DNA of 64,000 bases from Amarobacter sp964507025. GTDB lineage: Bacteria > Chloroflexota > Dehalococcoidia > Tepidiformales > Tepidiformaceae. Location of the stretch: contig CAZDOK010000013.1 in the NCBI GenBank assembly GCA_964507025.1, positions 39,064-103,063 of the forward strand. Reading direction: 5' to 3'. The notes below the pieces were generated by a model, which saw only the letters and a list, made by a program, of their open reading frames with translations, was not told the origin of the DNA and did not search any database. Positions 1-7,668 of this stretch are shown piece by piece; the first letter of the stretch is position 1; the number at the start of each line of letters is the position of its first letter. A program made the position numbers and the translations under genes.

Positions 1-587
1 TGGCTGGATCCGGCCGACGCCGGCTGCTCCGCTGCCTCTATCGCAACCCCGCGGTGGCAGCGATCACCTTCCCGGTGGTGACGTGGCTCGGCTTCGCCGT
101 CGTCACCTACGCGTGGCAATTCACGGCGCTCACCAGCGAGGCGGCGTCCAACGTCTTCCTGCGGGACCTCCAACAGGCAACGCTGCTGCTGGCCGGGCTG
201 CTCTTCTGGGCGCCGGCTCTTGCCGCGGACCCGCTGCGCTGGCGCATGGCCTATCCGCTGCGGGCGCTCTACGTGGCGGTCGAAATGGCGCACAAGGCGC
301 TCTTCGGCGGCATGTTCCTGAGTATGAACAGTGCCATGCACGAGCGCTTCGGCGCGAACGCCCCCGCCTGGGCCCCCACCGCCATCACCGACCAGCGCAT
401 GGCCATCCTGGTCCTCTGGCTCGGCGGGAACCTGGTCTTCGTCGGCGCGCTGGCCGGGCTTGTGGTGGGCTGGGTTCGCTACGAGCAGCGCAACCAGCAC
501 CGCACCGACTGGCGGCTCCGCCTTCAGCGCGAAGCCGCCGAACGCCGGCGCGATGCGATGGAGCAGGTCTTCACGCGGCCCTTGTGA
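1..587 (+). CDS. ctaG: CtaG-family cytochrome c oxidase assembly protein (5' end outside window)
   Basis: The reading frame is open from base 3, so the gene begins before the window and only the last ~194 codons are seen. The product is an integral membrane protein with hydrophobic segments near visible residues 18-37, 60-75, 88-110 and 135-160 and an Arg-rich cytosolic tail. The pattern 'GLLFWAP', a middle helix rich in Met/His and 'DQRMA' before the last helix match the Caa3_CtaG family (PF09678). These proteins help build the copper-containing caa3 or aa3 terminal oxidase, so aerobic respiration is implied. The stop lies 6 bp from the convergent yajQ stop. The exact family role (copper delivery or assembly) cannot be told from this part. 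Confidence 0.75.
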   Translation, partial: AGSGRRRLLRCLYRNPAVAAITFPVVTWLGFAVVTYAWQFTALTSEAASNVFLRDLQQATLLLAGLLFWAPALAADPLRWRMAYPLRALYVAVEMAHKALFGGMFLSMNSAMHERFGANAPAWAPTAITDQRMAILVLWLGGNLVFVGALAGLVVGWVRYEQRNQHRTDWRLRLQREAAERRRDAMEQVFTRPL

Positions 588-593
588 CGGTCC

Positions 594-1094
594 TCAGCGG
601 TAGTTGCCGAACTTCAGCTCGATTCCGTAGTCCTCTTGTTTCAGGTCGGTGATCACCTGCTGCAGCTCGTCGCGGCTCGGTGCGCTGACCCGGACGGCAT
701 CGCCCTGGATCTGCGCCTGTGCCTTCTTGTACTTCTGGTCCTTCACGAACTTCACGATCTTCTTCGCGATGTCCTGCTCGATGCCCTGGACCAGCGTGAC
801 CTCCTGCCGGACCGTCCCGCCCGATGCCTTCTGCGGCGTCCCCCGCACGAGGTTCTTCACCGGCACGTTCCGGGCGATGAGCCGCTGGCTCAGCACCTGC
901 CACATCGCCTCCAGCTTGTAGTCGTCGGCCGCATGCAGGCCCATTTTCGTCGCTCCATGGTCGTAGTCGATCTCCGCGACGACGTTCTTGAAGTCGAACC
1001 GGGTGGAGATCTCTTTTCGCGCCTGGTTGACGGCGTTTGCGACCTCCTGCAGGTCGCATCCGGTGGTGATGTCGAAGGATTCGTCTTTCGCCAT
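594..1094 (-). CDS. yajQ: YajQ family nucleotide-binding protein (UPF0234)
   Basis: The 166-residue product starts MAKDESFD and contains the YajQ hallmarks: 'FDITTGCDLQEV' near residue 7, 'STRFDFKN' near 30, and 'KIVKFVKDQKYKKAQAQIQG' near 110, ending 'KFGNYR'. Length and order match the usual ~163 residues made of two ferredoxin-like folds. Family members bind nucleotides and, in Xanthomonas, cyclic di-GMP; here the ligand is not known. A longer frame upstream (to 1166) is not used because family members begin at this Met. A TACCCT hexamer lies 7 nt upstream and there is no Shine-Dalgarno sequence, so the message may be leaderless. Confidence 0.95.
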   Translation of the reverse strand: MAKDESFDITTGCDLQEVANAVNQARKEISTRFDFKNVVAEIDYDHGATKMGLHAADDYKLEAMWQVLSQRLIARNVPVKNLVRGTPQKASGGTVRQEVTLVQGIEQDIAKKIVKFVKDQKYKKAQAQIQGDAVRVSAPSRDELQQVITDLKQEDYGIELKFGNYR

Positions 1095-1101
1095 GCCGCT
1101 T

Positions 1102-1107
1102 AGGGTA
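1102..1107 (-). promoter_or_regulatory. Candidate -10 element of yajQ (leaderless type)
   Basis: TACCCT on the minus strand, 7 nt from the yajQ ATG, with no ribosome binding site between. No good -35 box is seen. It is one of a set of similar TAnnnT-start arrangements in this window. Confidence 0.4.
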
Positions 1108-1202
1108 CCGGGCACAGGCCCGGTACCGCACGTGCAGTCATGCCCTGGTGATGTGAAGCCGTTCATAGAGGTGGCGGCGGAAGCCCGCCCACCCTAGTGC
1201 CC

Positions 1203-2102
1203 ATGGAGTACGGTGCCCACCTGCCACTGTTGGACTTCGAGCGACGCTGGGGCAACCCGCCAGACCTCGCTGCGTACGCATCCGTAGCCAGCGAGCTGGG
1301 TTACTCCTACCTCTGCGCGAACGATCATCTCGTCTTCTCTCGCCCGTGGCTCGACGGACTGGTTGCCCTCGCGTCCGTCGTACGCGAATCAGGGTCGATG
1401 CGCCTGGCCACCACCGTCGCGCTGCCGACGGTTCGCGGTGCCGCTGCGCTGGCGAAGTCGATCGCGGCCATCGATCTGCTTTCGGGCGGCCGTATGGTTG
1501 CGGGGCTCGGTCCCGGTTCGTCCGCCCGCGACTACGCCCTGGTCGGCCTTCCGTTCGAGGAACGCTGGACTCGCTTCGAGCGCTCTGTCGTCGAACTCAG
1601 GGCCTATCTCGCCGGCAACGACAGTATGCCGGAGTCGCTCGAACCTCGCCCTGCCTCGCCTCCGCCAGTCTGGATCGGCAGCTGGGGCTCGCCGGCCGGG
1701 CTCCGCCGTGTCGCACGACTCGCAGATGGCTGGCTCGCCTCCGCCTACAACACCAGCCCGGCACAATTCGCCGAGTCGCTGGCGGCGCTTCGAACGCACC
1801 TGACCGCGGCCGGCAAGGACCCTGCAACCTTTCCGAATGCCCTGGGGACCATGTGGATGTACATCACGGACGACCGCTCGCGCGCCCACCACTATCTCGA
1901 AGACATCCTCTGCCCGATGCTCAACCGGTCCCCGGAATCCGTCCGCGACCTGCTGCTCATTGGCTCGCCCGAGGAGTGTGCCGCTCGCCTCCGTGCCTAC
2001 CGGGACGCCGGCCTCGAGCGAGTGTTTGTCTGGCCGCTCACCGATGACGTCCGGCAGATCGAACTCTTCGCGACGCGCGTCATGCCTCTGGTCGAAGCGT
2101 AG
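1203..2102 (+). CDS. LLM class flavin-dependent oxidoreductase
   Basis: A 299-residue bacterial-luciferase-like TIM-barrel protein. Visible hallmarks are 'YLCANDHLVF' near residue 37, the barrel segment 'LATTVALPTVRGAAALAK' near 65, 'LLSGGRMVAGLGPGS' near 88 and 'GSPEECAARLRAYRDAGL' near 255. Such enzymes use FMN or coenzyme F420 with a reduced nicotinamide or F420 partner; the substrate cannot be read from sequence. ATG at 1203 was chosen; a GTG two codons earlier (1197) is also possible, and neither has a strong ribosome site. It runs in the same direction as the methylmalonyl-CoA-mutase-like fragment 69 bp downstream. A second LLM protein lies at 42273-43251. Confidence 0.85.
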   Translation: MEYGAHLPLLDFERRWGNPPDLAAYASVASELGYSYLCANDHLVFSRPWLDGLVALASVVRESGSMRLATTVALPTVRGAAALAKSIAAIDLLSGGRMVAGLGPGSSARDYALVGLPFEERWTRFERSVVELRAYLAGNDSMPESLEPRPASPPPVWIGSWGSPAGLRRVARLADGWLASAYNTSPAQFAESLAALRTHLTAAGKDPATFPNALGTMWMYITDDRSRAHHYLEDILCPMLNRSPESVRDLLLIGSPEECAARLRAYRDAGLERVFVWPLTDDVRQIELFATRVMPLVEA

Positions 2103-2171
2103 GTACGGCCCGCTCTCCACCCGAACCCAGCTACACTTCTTCCACCCTCGTCCAGGCGAGGTGTGCCCGCC

Positions 2172-2642
2172 ATGACCGACAATCTTGTCGAGAAGCTCAC
2201 CACCGACATGGAGAACGAGGTGCTGAAGTACTTCGAGCAGATCGAAGCGCTGGGCGGGGTCATCCCGGCGATTGAGACCGGCTTCTTCCAGAAGGAGATC
2301 GCCGACGCCTCGGCGCGCTGCCAGTTCGAAGTCGACACGCGCGCACGCATCATCGTTGGCGTGAACGAGTACGTGAGCGAAGAGAAGCCCGACATCCCCA
2401 TCCTCCAGTTCGACCCGGAGGGCGAAAAGCGCCACCTGGCGCGCCTGAAGAAGCACAAAGCGGAACGGGACGCCACCGCCCATGCCGCTGCGATGTCGGC
2501 GCTTGAGCAGGCCAGCCGGGACCCGCAGGCCAACACGATGCCGTACATCATCGCCGCGGTGAACGCGGGCGCCACCGTGGGCGAGGTCTGCAACCTCTGG
2601 CGCAGCGTCTACGGCGAGTACCGCGAGCAGGCGGTGGTGTAG
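2172..2642 (+). CDS. Stand-alone C-terminal segment of methylmalonyl-CoA mutase large subunit
   Basis: This 156-residue protein matches only the end of the TIM-barrel subunit of methylmalonyl-CoA mutase: 'IEALGGVIPAIETGFFQKEI' near residue 21, 'VGVNEYV' near 62 and 'NTMPYIIAAVNAGATVGEV' near 124. Full subunits are over 500 residues, so most of the substrate barrel and any B12 domain are missing. The 69 bp upstream holds no remnant of the missing part. A GAGGTG sequence 9 nt before the ATG (also usable as part of a GTG start at 2163) suggests it is translated. It may be a decayed gene, or a small protein that pairs with a mutase encoded elsewhere; no catalytic role is claimed. Confidence 0.75.
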   Translation: MTDNLVEKLTTDMENEVLKYFEQIEALGGVIPAIETGFFQKEIADASARCQFEVDTRARIIVGVNEYVSEEKPDIPILQFDPEGEKRHLARLKKHKAERDATAHAAAMSALEQASRDPQANTMPYIIAAVNAGATVGEVCNLWRSVYGEYREQAVV

Positions 2643-2661
2643 TCACTCACGGAGGCTCCCC

Positions 2662-3114
2662 ATGCCCGAAGACAAGGACACCCTCATCGAGCACTTCCGG
2701 CAGATGCGCCGCGACTTGCTGGCCGCCATCGACGGCCTGGCGGACGATCAACTGACCGACCCCACCCTCGATGGCTGGTCAATCAAGGACCACCTTGCCC
2801 ATCTCGCGCTCTGGGACGACCTGCGCTGGAGTGAGGTGACTCGCATCTCGGCCGGGCACGAGTCGGCGTGGCGTATGGCCGAGGGCCAGGACGCCATCTA
2901 CAGCGACCTCGCCTACAGGCTACGCAAGAACCTTTCGGTCGCCCAGGTCCGCTGGGAACTCCACACGTCACACCAGCGCCTCATCGATGCACTCTCGGCC
3001 GCCACCGGACGGGGACTCTCTGCCTCGCTCTATGGCGAGGCAGCGCTGCCCAGCACTCACGAGGCCCAGCACACCGCCTGGATCAGTCGCTGGCGGAGCG
3101 AGAAACAAGCTTGA
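2662..3114 (+). CDS. DinB-like domain protein
   Basis: A 150-residue four-helix protein of the DinB/YfiT-like superfamily. It begins with a helix containing 'HFRQMRRDLLAAIDGLADDQ', then 'GWSIKDHLAHLALWDDLR' near residue 34, whose first His is the usual metal ligand, and ends with 'STHEAQHTAWISRW', which carries two more His in the typical HxxxH-like position. Members bind a divalent metal and some act as thiol-dependent transferases (for example with mycothiol or bacillithiol) or protect against toxins. A GGAGG site lies 8 nt before the ATG, 19 bp after the mutase fragment, so the two may share a transcript. Two more DinB-fold proteins occur at 7655 and 44327. Confidence 0.85.
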   Translation: MPEDKDTLIEHFRQMRRDLLAAIDGLADDQLTDPTLDGWSIKDHLAHLALWDDLRWSEVTRISAGHESAWRMAEGQDAIYSDLAYRLRKNLSVAQVRWELHTSHQRLIDALSAATGRGLSASLYGEAALPSTHEAQHTAWISRWRSEKQA

Positions 3115-3174
3115 GTCGAGTGGACGGGCCCGGCACTGCCGCCCGACCCCTGCGCCCACCGGCCCGACTGCGTC

Positions 3175-3729
3175 CTACTTCACGCGGACGGCCTTCAGAT
3201 CCGCCTGCGTGAACGAGTACAGCCCGCCCTCGTAAGGGAAGGACTCGCCGCCGATCGCCCATCCGCCGACGGCCGTCACGTCGATGTGAACCTTACCCGG
3301 CGCAAACTTGCCATCGGACGAGTACATCCACATCGGCTCACCAACCGGGAAGGGCGAGAGGGTGTACCAGCGGTACGGACCGGGCTGGTCCTTAATGTAA
3401 CAGGCGCCAGCGATGGCTGAGTCATAGCTCACATGGACGACCTTTGTGCGGCCCACGTACTGGTACGCATCCCAGTTGACATTCGTTAGCACCATGTCGG
3501 GCCTGTCCGCCGCGTCGGGGTAGGCTAGCTCAACCGCTTCCGTGCAGTCCCACCACCCCTCCACCTGGATCCCGCCATACTTGTTGACCCAGGCCTTGTC
3601 CGCGTAGGCGTCGAAGCTGGCTTCATCGGCATCCACCCCTCGTACCCCTGTGCCTGCGAGAGCCAAAATCACGGCCAGCACGCCGAGCCCCGCCCCTGTC
3701 CTCACCACACTTCTAGCAAAGCGCTTCAT
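3175..3729 (-). CDS. Secreted protein of unknown function
   Basis: I do not recognise this 184-residue protein. It starts with Lys/Arg followed by a hydrophobic run (residues 13-28) and an Ala/Gly-rich cleavage region, a clear Sec signal peptide. The mature part is rich in Trp, Tyr and Asp, with two Cys (in 'WWDCTEAVEL' and 'AGACYIKDQ') that could form a disulfide. The start was set at the Met with an AAGGG site 7 nt upstream; an in-frame extension to 3951 has the composition of non-coding sequence. The many aromatic residues suggest a compact extracellular beta domain, which is inference only. Confidence 0.75.
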   Translation of the reverse strand: MKRFARSVVRTGAGLGVLAVILALAGTGVRGVDADEASFDAYADKAWVNKYGGIQVEGWWDCTEAVELAYPDAADRPDMVLTNVNWDAYQYVGRTKVVHVSYDSAIAGACYIKDQPGPYRWYTLSPFPVGEPMWMYSSDGKFAPGKVHIDVTAVGGWAIGGESFPYEGGLYSFTQADLKAVRVK

Positions 3730-3807
3730 CACGCACCCTTTCTGCGCCAATGCTTTCGGCAGGCGGCGAGGCCGCCGCCTCTGGTGGCGCTTCCGTGATG
3801 AAGCTAC

Positions 3808-3864
3808 GCCCGGGAGTCCTCGAGGTTGAGGGACATAAGGGTCCTCCATTCGAGTCTCCCGGGC
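3808..3864. repeat. Nested inverted repeat in the 5' leader of the secreted protein gene
   Basis: GCCCGGGAG at 3808-3816 is exactly complementary to CTCCCGGGC at 3856-3864, with the pairing extending inward through TCCTCG/CGAGT with one irregularity. A smaller GAGGGAC/GGTCCTC near-repeat sits in the loop (about 3827-3845). It lies 79 bp before the start of the gene at 3729 and ~106 bp past the stop of the SDR gene at 3970, so it may be a structured leader or a terminator; no T-run follows on either strand. Confidence 0.45.
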
Positions 3865-3969
3865 CTGTCTCCTATCGCCTGACCGCGTTGGACTGACATT
3901 TGGAAGCACAGTGCCAGTGCGTCCCCGCGTCAGCCAACCGATCCGTGGCACCGAGATGGAACGAGCCCC

Positions 3970-4914
3970 CTACTTTCCCTCCGCCGGTTTCGGGTTCACC
4001 ACACCGGCGCCCAGCGTGCTCGGGAATACCTTCGCCAGCGAGTCGAGGTCCCAGCCACCCTCTTTGTAGATGGTGCGCTCGCGCTGCGGCAGGCTCATCA
4101 GGCTGATCTCGTTGCCACCCACGATGAAGTCGCGGCCATTGATATTGGCCGCCTCGTCGAAGCAGAGGTAGGTCACGAGCGGCGCCACGAGCTCCGGCGC
4201 CATCGCCGCGATCCCCACCACCGCCTGTTCGGTCGGCGTCGCCGGCGCTGCTGTCCCGCTCGCCGCCAGCTGCTGGCGGCGCACCCGGGCGGCCTCCATC
4301 TCCGGGCTCAGCGTCAGCCGTGTCGCCGCGCGCGGCCGGATCGCATTGGCGGTCACGCCGTATTTGCCCAGGTCGAGTGCCAGCGTCCGCGTCAGCCCTA
4401 CGATGCCCTCCTTCGCCGCCGCGTAGTTCGCCTGGCCCAAATTGCCCAGCCCCGACTCCGAGGACGTGTTCACGATCCGGCCGCTCCGCTGCTGCCGCAT
4501 CACTATCGATGCGTGCCGGGTGATGGTGAAGTGCCCCTTCAGGTGCACCGCGATCACCGCATCCCACTCCTCTTCGGTCATGTTGAAGATGATCCGGTCG
4601 CGCAGGATGCCTGCGTTGTTCACCAGGATGTCGAGTCGCCCGAACGTGTCCAGCGCCTGCTTCACCATGGCCTCGCCATCAGCCATCGAAGCGACGTTTC
4701 CGTAGTTCGCGACCGCGTCGCCGCCCATGTCCTTGATTTCCTGGACAACCTCGTCCGCGGGCGATGTTGCGCCGCCGTCGCCGGCCGTGCTCCCGCCGAA
4801 GTCGTTCACCACGACCTTCGCGCCTTCTTTCGCGAGGAGCAGCGCCTCGCCCCTCCCGATGCCACGGCCCGCACCCGTGACAATAGCGACTCTGCCTGCA
4901 AGCCTTCCGGCCAT
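3970..4914 (-). CDS. SDR family oxidoreductase, 3-hydroxyacyl-CoA dehydrogenase type
   Basis: A 314-residue short-chain dehydrogenase. It has the NAD(P) motif 'VTGAGRGIGRGEALLLAKEG' near residue 11, 'NNAGILRD' near 106, the catalytic Ser in 'NTSSESG' and the 'YAAAK' Tyr/Lys pair near 170. The insert 'VVVNDFGGS' followed by a Gly/Asp-rich stretch is typical of the dehydrogenase domain of peroxisomal MFE-2 (17-beta-HSD type 4). The C-terminal ~45 residues after the SDR core end in 'AGVVNPKPAEGK' and are shared with the SDR at 21688. A role in oxidation or reduction of 3-hydroxyacyl-CoA is inferred. An AGGAGAA site lies 7 nt before the chosen ATG. No operon partner is adjacent. Confidence 0.85.
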   Translation of the reverse strand: MAGRLAGRVAIVTGAGRGIGRGEALLLAKEGAKVVVNDFGGSTAGDGGATSPADEVVQEIKDMGGDAVANYGNVASMADGEAMVKQALDTFGRLDILVNNAGILRDRIIFNMTEEEWDAVIAVHLKGHFTITRHASIVMRQQRSGRIVNTSSESGLGNLGQANYAAAKEGIVGLTRTLALDLGKYGVTANAIRPRAATRLTLSPEMEAARVRRQQLAASGTAAPATPTEQAVVGIAAMAPELVAPLVTYLCFDEAANINGRDFIVGGNEISLMSLPQRERTIYKEGGWDLDSLAKVFPSTLGAGVVNPKPAEGK

Positions 4915-5053
4915 GTTCCTGGTTCTCCTGGAGTGGTGTTGTCCCGAGGCCATCAGCACCGCCGACGCGGTAGTTCAGGCCTGCTGAACGAGCGTGCCAA
5001 CTCTAGCAAAGCCCGCGCCGGATGTCCCCCGGGCCCGCTTGCCGAACACCGGC

Positions 5054-5059
5054 TACGAT
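5054..5059 (+). promoter_or_regulatory. Candidate -10 element of the PIG-L deacetylase gene (leaderless type)
   Basis: TACGAT preceded by GGC, 7 nt before the ATG at 5067, with no Shine-Dalgarno sequence. Same layout as several other genes in the window. Confidence 0.4.
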
Positions 5060-5066
5060 CGCGGCG

Positions 5067-5819
5067 ATGCCCACGCTCCTGGCGATCATCCCCCACCCCG
5101 ACGACGAGTCCTACAGCTTCGCCGGCACCATCGCGCTGGCTGCCCGAGCTGGCTGGGACTGCTACGTCGAATGCGCCTCGTTCGGGGAGCGCGGCAAGCG
5201 CCACGATGGCGGCCCAACGGCACCGGGCGATGTGGCCGTTGCGCGTGAGGCCGAGCTACGGGCCTCGTGCCGCGTGCTCGGCGCCCATCCTCCCCGGTTC
5301 TGGGGTCTGCCGGATGGCGAGCTTCGGCATCACCGGGGAGAGCAGCCACATATCGTCCGGATCATCGATCGCCTCCGTCCCGCGGTGATCCTCGCGCTCG
5401 GCCCCGACGGCGCCTATGGCCACCCCGACCACATCGCCCTCCACCGCTGGGTATGGGCAGCGTGGCAGTCGTTGCCCGCTGGCCGCCCGGCGTTGCTGTA
5501 CGCCGCGTTTCCAACCGGCCTGTTCCTCCCCCAGTACGAAAAGTGCATCGGCATGATGGGCACACCGCCCCAACCGCCCAGGTCTGCCATCGGCGCTGCC
5601 CCATGGCACTACGACGTGCCCATCGCCTCTGTCCGCGAAACCAAGCTCGCGAGCATCCGCGCCCATCGCAGCCAGCTGCCCGGGGGCGACCCCGAAGCGC
5701 TCTTTCCCCCCGGCATTGTCGCCGCCCTGCTCGACCGCGAGCGCTTCTGCGACGCGGGCGGCGTGGCCGACCCGGCCGTGACGGTGCTGCTCGGCCGCCT
5801 CCGTGCGGAACATTCCTGA
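5067..5819 (+). CDS. PIG-L family deacetylase
   Basis: A 250-residue zinc-dependent LmbE/PIG-L deacetylase. The first strand leads straight into the metal motif 'IIPHPDDESYSFAGT' near residue 6 (His and two Asp), and the third ligand region 'GHPDHIALHRWV' is near residue 120. Relatives remove acetyl groups from N-acetylglucosamine conjugates, including mycothiol and bacillithiol precursors (MshB, BshB), or from antibiotics; which one applies here cannot be said. The start is the Met directly before the first beta strand; upstream codons are Pro/Ala-rich and not family-like. The gene seems to be a single transcription unit. Confidence 0.85.
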   Translation: MPTLLAIIPHPDDESYSFAGTIALAARAGWDCYVECASFGERGKRHDGGPTAPGDVAVAREAELRASCRVLGAHPPRFWGLPDGELRHHRGEQPHIVRIIDRLRPAVILALGPDGAYGHPDHIALHRWVWAAWQSLPAGRPALLYAAFPTGLFLPQYEKCIGMMGTPPQPPRSAIGAAPWHYDVPIASVRETKLASIRAHRSQLPGGDPEALFPPGIVAALLDRERFCDAGGVADPAVTVLLGRLRAEHS

Positions 5820-5841
5820 GCCGTGCGGCGTCTGGAAGGTT

Positions 5842-6054
5842 ATGCGGTGGTTGGTGCGGTGCGGGCTGGTTTGGGCTGCGGTGGCTGCCCTTGCTGCTGC
5901 CCCGGCTACGCTCCACGCGGCGGGGCTCGAACCGGCTCCAGATCCGGGGGTTGCGTCGTCGCCCGTGCCCTACCTGGTGCTGTTTGGCGGCGGCTTCCTG
6001 TTGCTCAGCTTCGTGCTGATCCTCATCGGGCCACGCAACGACCGCCGGCGCTGA
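5842..6054 (+). CDS. Small membrane protein of unknown function
   Basis: A possible 70-residue protein starting at ATG 5842, 22 bp after the PIG-L stop. It has a hydrophobic N-terminal stretch that could be a signal peptide (residues 1-25, ending 'ATLHAAG'), a short Pro/Asp-rich linker and one strong transmembrane helix ('YLVLFGGGFLLLSFVLILI') followed by a basic tail 'GPRNDRRR'. That layout, with positive charges inside, is what a real type I membrane protein would show. Its stop codon abuts the stop of the convergent collagen-like gene. No family is recognised, and the start is uncertain. Confidence 0.5.
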   Translation: MRWLVRCGLVWAAVAALAAAPATLHAAGLEPAPDPGVASSPVPYLVLFGGGFLLLSFVLILIGPRNDRRR

Positions 6055-6687
6055 CTAACCGGCGGGTTCGTCGACGCAGATGGCCTGCACCTCCATGTCC
6101 CAGTCGCCGCCATAGGGCGTCAGTTCCGTCGCAACTCCTATCCAGCCCCCGGGCAGCCCATCCTGGCGATGCAATGAGGGCCGGGATGCGATGAGCGCCA
6201 CCGAACCCGTGGTCATCGTGGAGAGGCTCACCCCGCCCGAGATGGCGACCTTGCCGGCCGGGCAATCCACGCCGAGAACCCGCCAGGTGCTGGAATCGCG
6301 CACGCTGAGCTTGGTCACTATCTCCAGTCCGGCTGCCGGGCCAGCCCCATCCGCCCCGGATGGGCCCTGAGGGCCGGTCTCCCCGCGCTCGCCCCGCTCA
6401 CCACGTTCTCCCTGTGGGCCCTGGGGGCCGGGCGGCCCCTGCGGCCCCTGTTCGCCATTGGCGCCCGGTAATCCGGGAAGGCCCGGCGACCCTTGTTGGT
6501 TCCAGCTCAGCCGGGTCTCTGGCTTCCGGCACGCCACGTCCGCGGCGACAACCCGGAGCTGGCCGTTGGGCCCGGCACATGCATGGATGACGGCCCACTC
6601 TCCTTCGGAAGAGGTTGCAGCAATCGCGATCGGGACGCTGGCCCCCAGTGCCAGGGCCACAGCCAACGAAACAAGATGCGCTCGCAC
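6055..6687 (-). CDS. Secreted protein with collagen-like Gly-X-Y repeats
   Basis: A 210-residue protein with a signal peptide (residues 1-24, ending 'PIAIAATS'), a short N-terminal domain with two Cys, about fifteen Gly-X-Y triplets between residues 68 and 114 (such as 'GPQGPPGPQGPQGERGERGE'), and a C-terminal domain of ~95 residues with two Cys. Bacterial collagen-like tracts form stiff triple helices; E-R and P-Q pairs like those here stabilise trimers without hydroxyproline. The end domains probably trimerise or bind a surface ligand. It starts at a GTG with GGAG 7 nt upstream. Function outside the cell is not known. Confidence 0.85.
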   Translation of the reverse strand: MRAHLVSLAVALALGASVPIAIAATSSEGEWAVIHACAGPNGQLRVVAADVACRKPETRLSWNQQGSPGLPGLPGANGEQGPQGPPGPQGPQGERGERGERGETGPQGPSGADGAGPAAGLEIVTKLSVRDSSTWRVLGVDCPAGKVAISGGVSLSTMTTGSVALIASRPSLHRQDGLPGGWIGVATELTPYGGDWDMEVQAICVDEPAG

Positions 6688-6809
6688 AGTCGAACTCCGG
6701 GCATGCCTTTTCCGACGCTACGGCATGCATCGCGGGCGCATGAGGTGCCATTCCCGGGGACAGTGGGCGTCAGCGCGGGAATCGGGTCGCCAGCATGGAG
6801 CCACGCGGT

Positions 6810-7439
6810 TCACTTCCGGTTGAAACGGTTCCCCGCGGCTTCCGGACCGTCGAGCACAATTGCCTCCACCGCATCCGCCGCGTATTCCACCGCCGCGTCG
6901 AGCGCTTGCTTGTCCGCGCCATGTGGTACGCCCAGCACCCACTCCGAGACGACCTCGGGGTCCCAGCTCGGTTCGCCGTTCACCGTGGGCCGCCCGATCC
7001 CCACCCGCACCCGCACAAACTCGAGTCCTGCCGCCTGCCCGATGCTCTTGAGGCCGTTGTGCCCCCCGTGCCCGCCACCCGCCCGGATCCGTAGCGCCCC
7101 GACGTTCAGGTCAAGCTCGTCATACAGCACGATCGTGTGCTGGATGTCGCAGCCCGTCCATTGCAGCGCCTGCGTGACTGCCCTGCCGCTCAGGTTCATG
7201 AAGGTCTTCGGCTTCACCAGCGCGACCCTCTGTCCCGCAAGCTCTCCGACCCCGATGTGCATCAGGCTGCCGGTGGCCTTCGGCTGCGTGTGCGCGCGTT
7301 TCGCCAGGGTGTTTACCACCCAGAAGCCGACGTTGTGACGCGTGCGCGAGTACTGCTCACCCGGGTTGCCCAACCCCACGATGAGCCAGTCCGCCGCGAA
7401 CCGCGGACCGCCGCCACCCAGCAGCTTGCGAAACGCCAT
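6810..7439 (-). CDS. pth: Peptidyl-tRNA hydrolase
   Basis: This 209-residue protein recycles peptidyl-tRNA that drops off the ribosome. It shows the full family signature: 'VGLGNPGEQYSRTRHNVGF' near residue 20 (including the catalytic His), 'VKPKTFMNLSG' near 75 and 'YDELDLNVGALRIRAGGGHG' near 105. A ~15-residue N-terminal extension rich in Gly precedes the first strand. The C-terminal tail is longer than usual by a few residues and basic. It is encoded alone on the minus strand; rplY, which often sits beside pth, is here 2.3 kb away on the other strand. Confidence 0.95.
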   Translation of the reverse strand: MAFRKLLGGGGPRFAADWLIVGLGNPGEQYSRTRHNVGFWVVNTLAKRAHTQPKATGSLMHIGVGELAGQRVALVKPKTFMNLSGRAVTQALQWTGCDIQHTIVLYDELDLNVGALRIRAGGGHGGHNGLKSIGQAAGLEFVRVRVGIGRPTVNGEPSWDPEVVSEWVLGVPHGADKQALDAAVEYAADAVEAIVLDGPEAAGNRFNRK

Positions 7440-7512
7440 GCCACGAGTTTGCCGGACTACGCACTTTCAGTCCCTTTGCCCGGACGGGTATCAGTTCCGG
7501 TACGATGGCCCG

Positions 7513-7668
7513 GTGCTCGACTTCGCGTTCGAATGGCTCTTCGGCACGCTCTATGGTGGGCTGATCATGTTCGCGGCCCTGCTCGCCGCCATCCCCTATG
7601 GCATCTGGCAGGGCATCAGGCGCCTGGGCGCATGGATCAGGGGAGGGAGTCCTCGTGGCAACAGCTGA
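7513..7668 (+). CDS. Small single-helix membrane protein of unknown function
   Basis: A possible 51-residue protein starting at GTG 7513. It has one amphipathic start ('VLDFAFEWLFGTLYGGL'), a hydrophobic helix ('IMFAALLAAIPYGIW') and a basic tail ('RRLGAWIRGG'). Its last 14 bases overlap the start of the next gene, whose GGGGAGGGAG ribosome site lies inside this frame, a layout that fits translational coupling. There is no strong ribosome site of its own. It is too short to judge by composition alone. Confidence 0.4.
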   Translation: MLDFAFEWLFGTLYGGLIMFAALLAAIPYGIWQGIRRLGAWIRGGSPRGNS

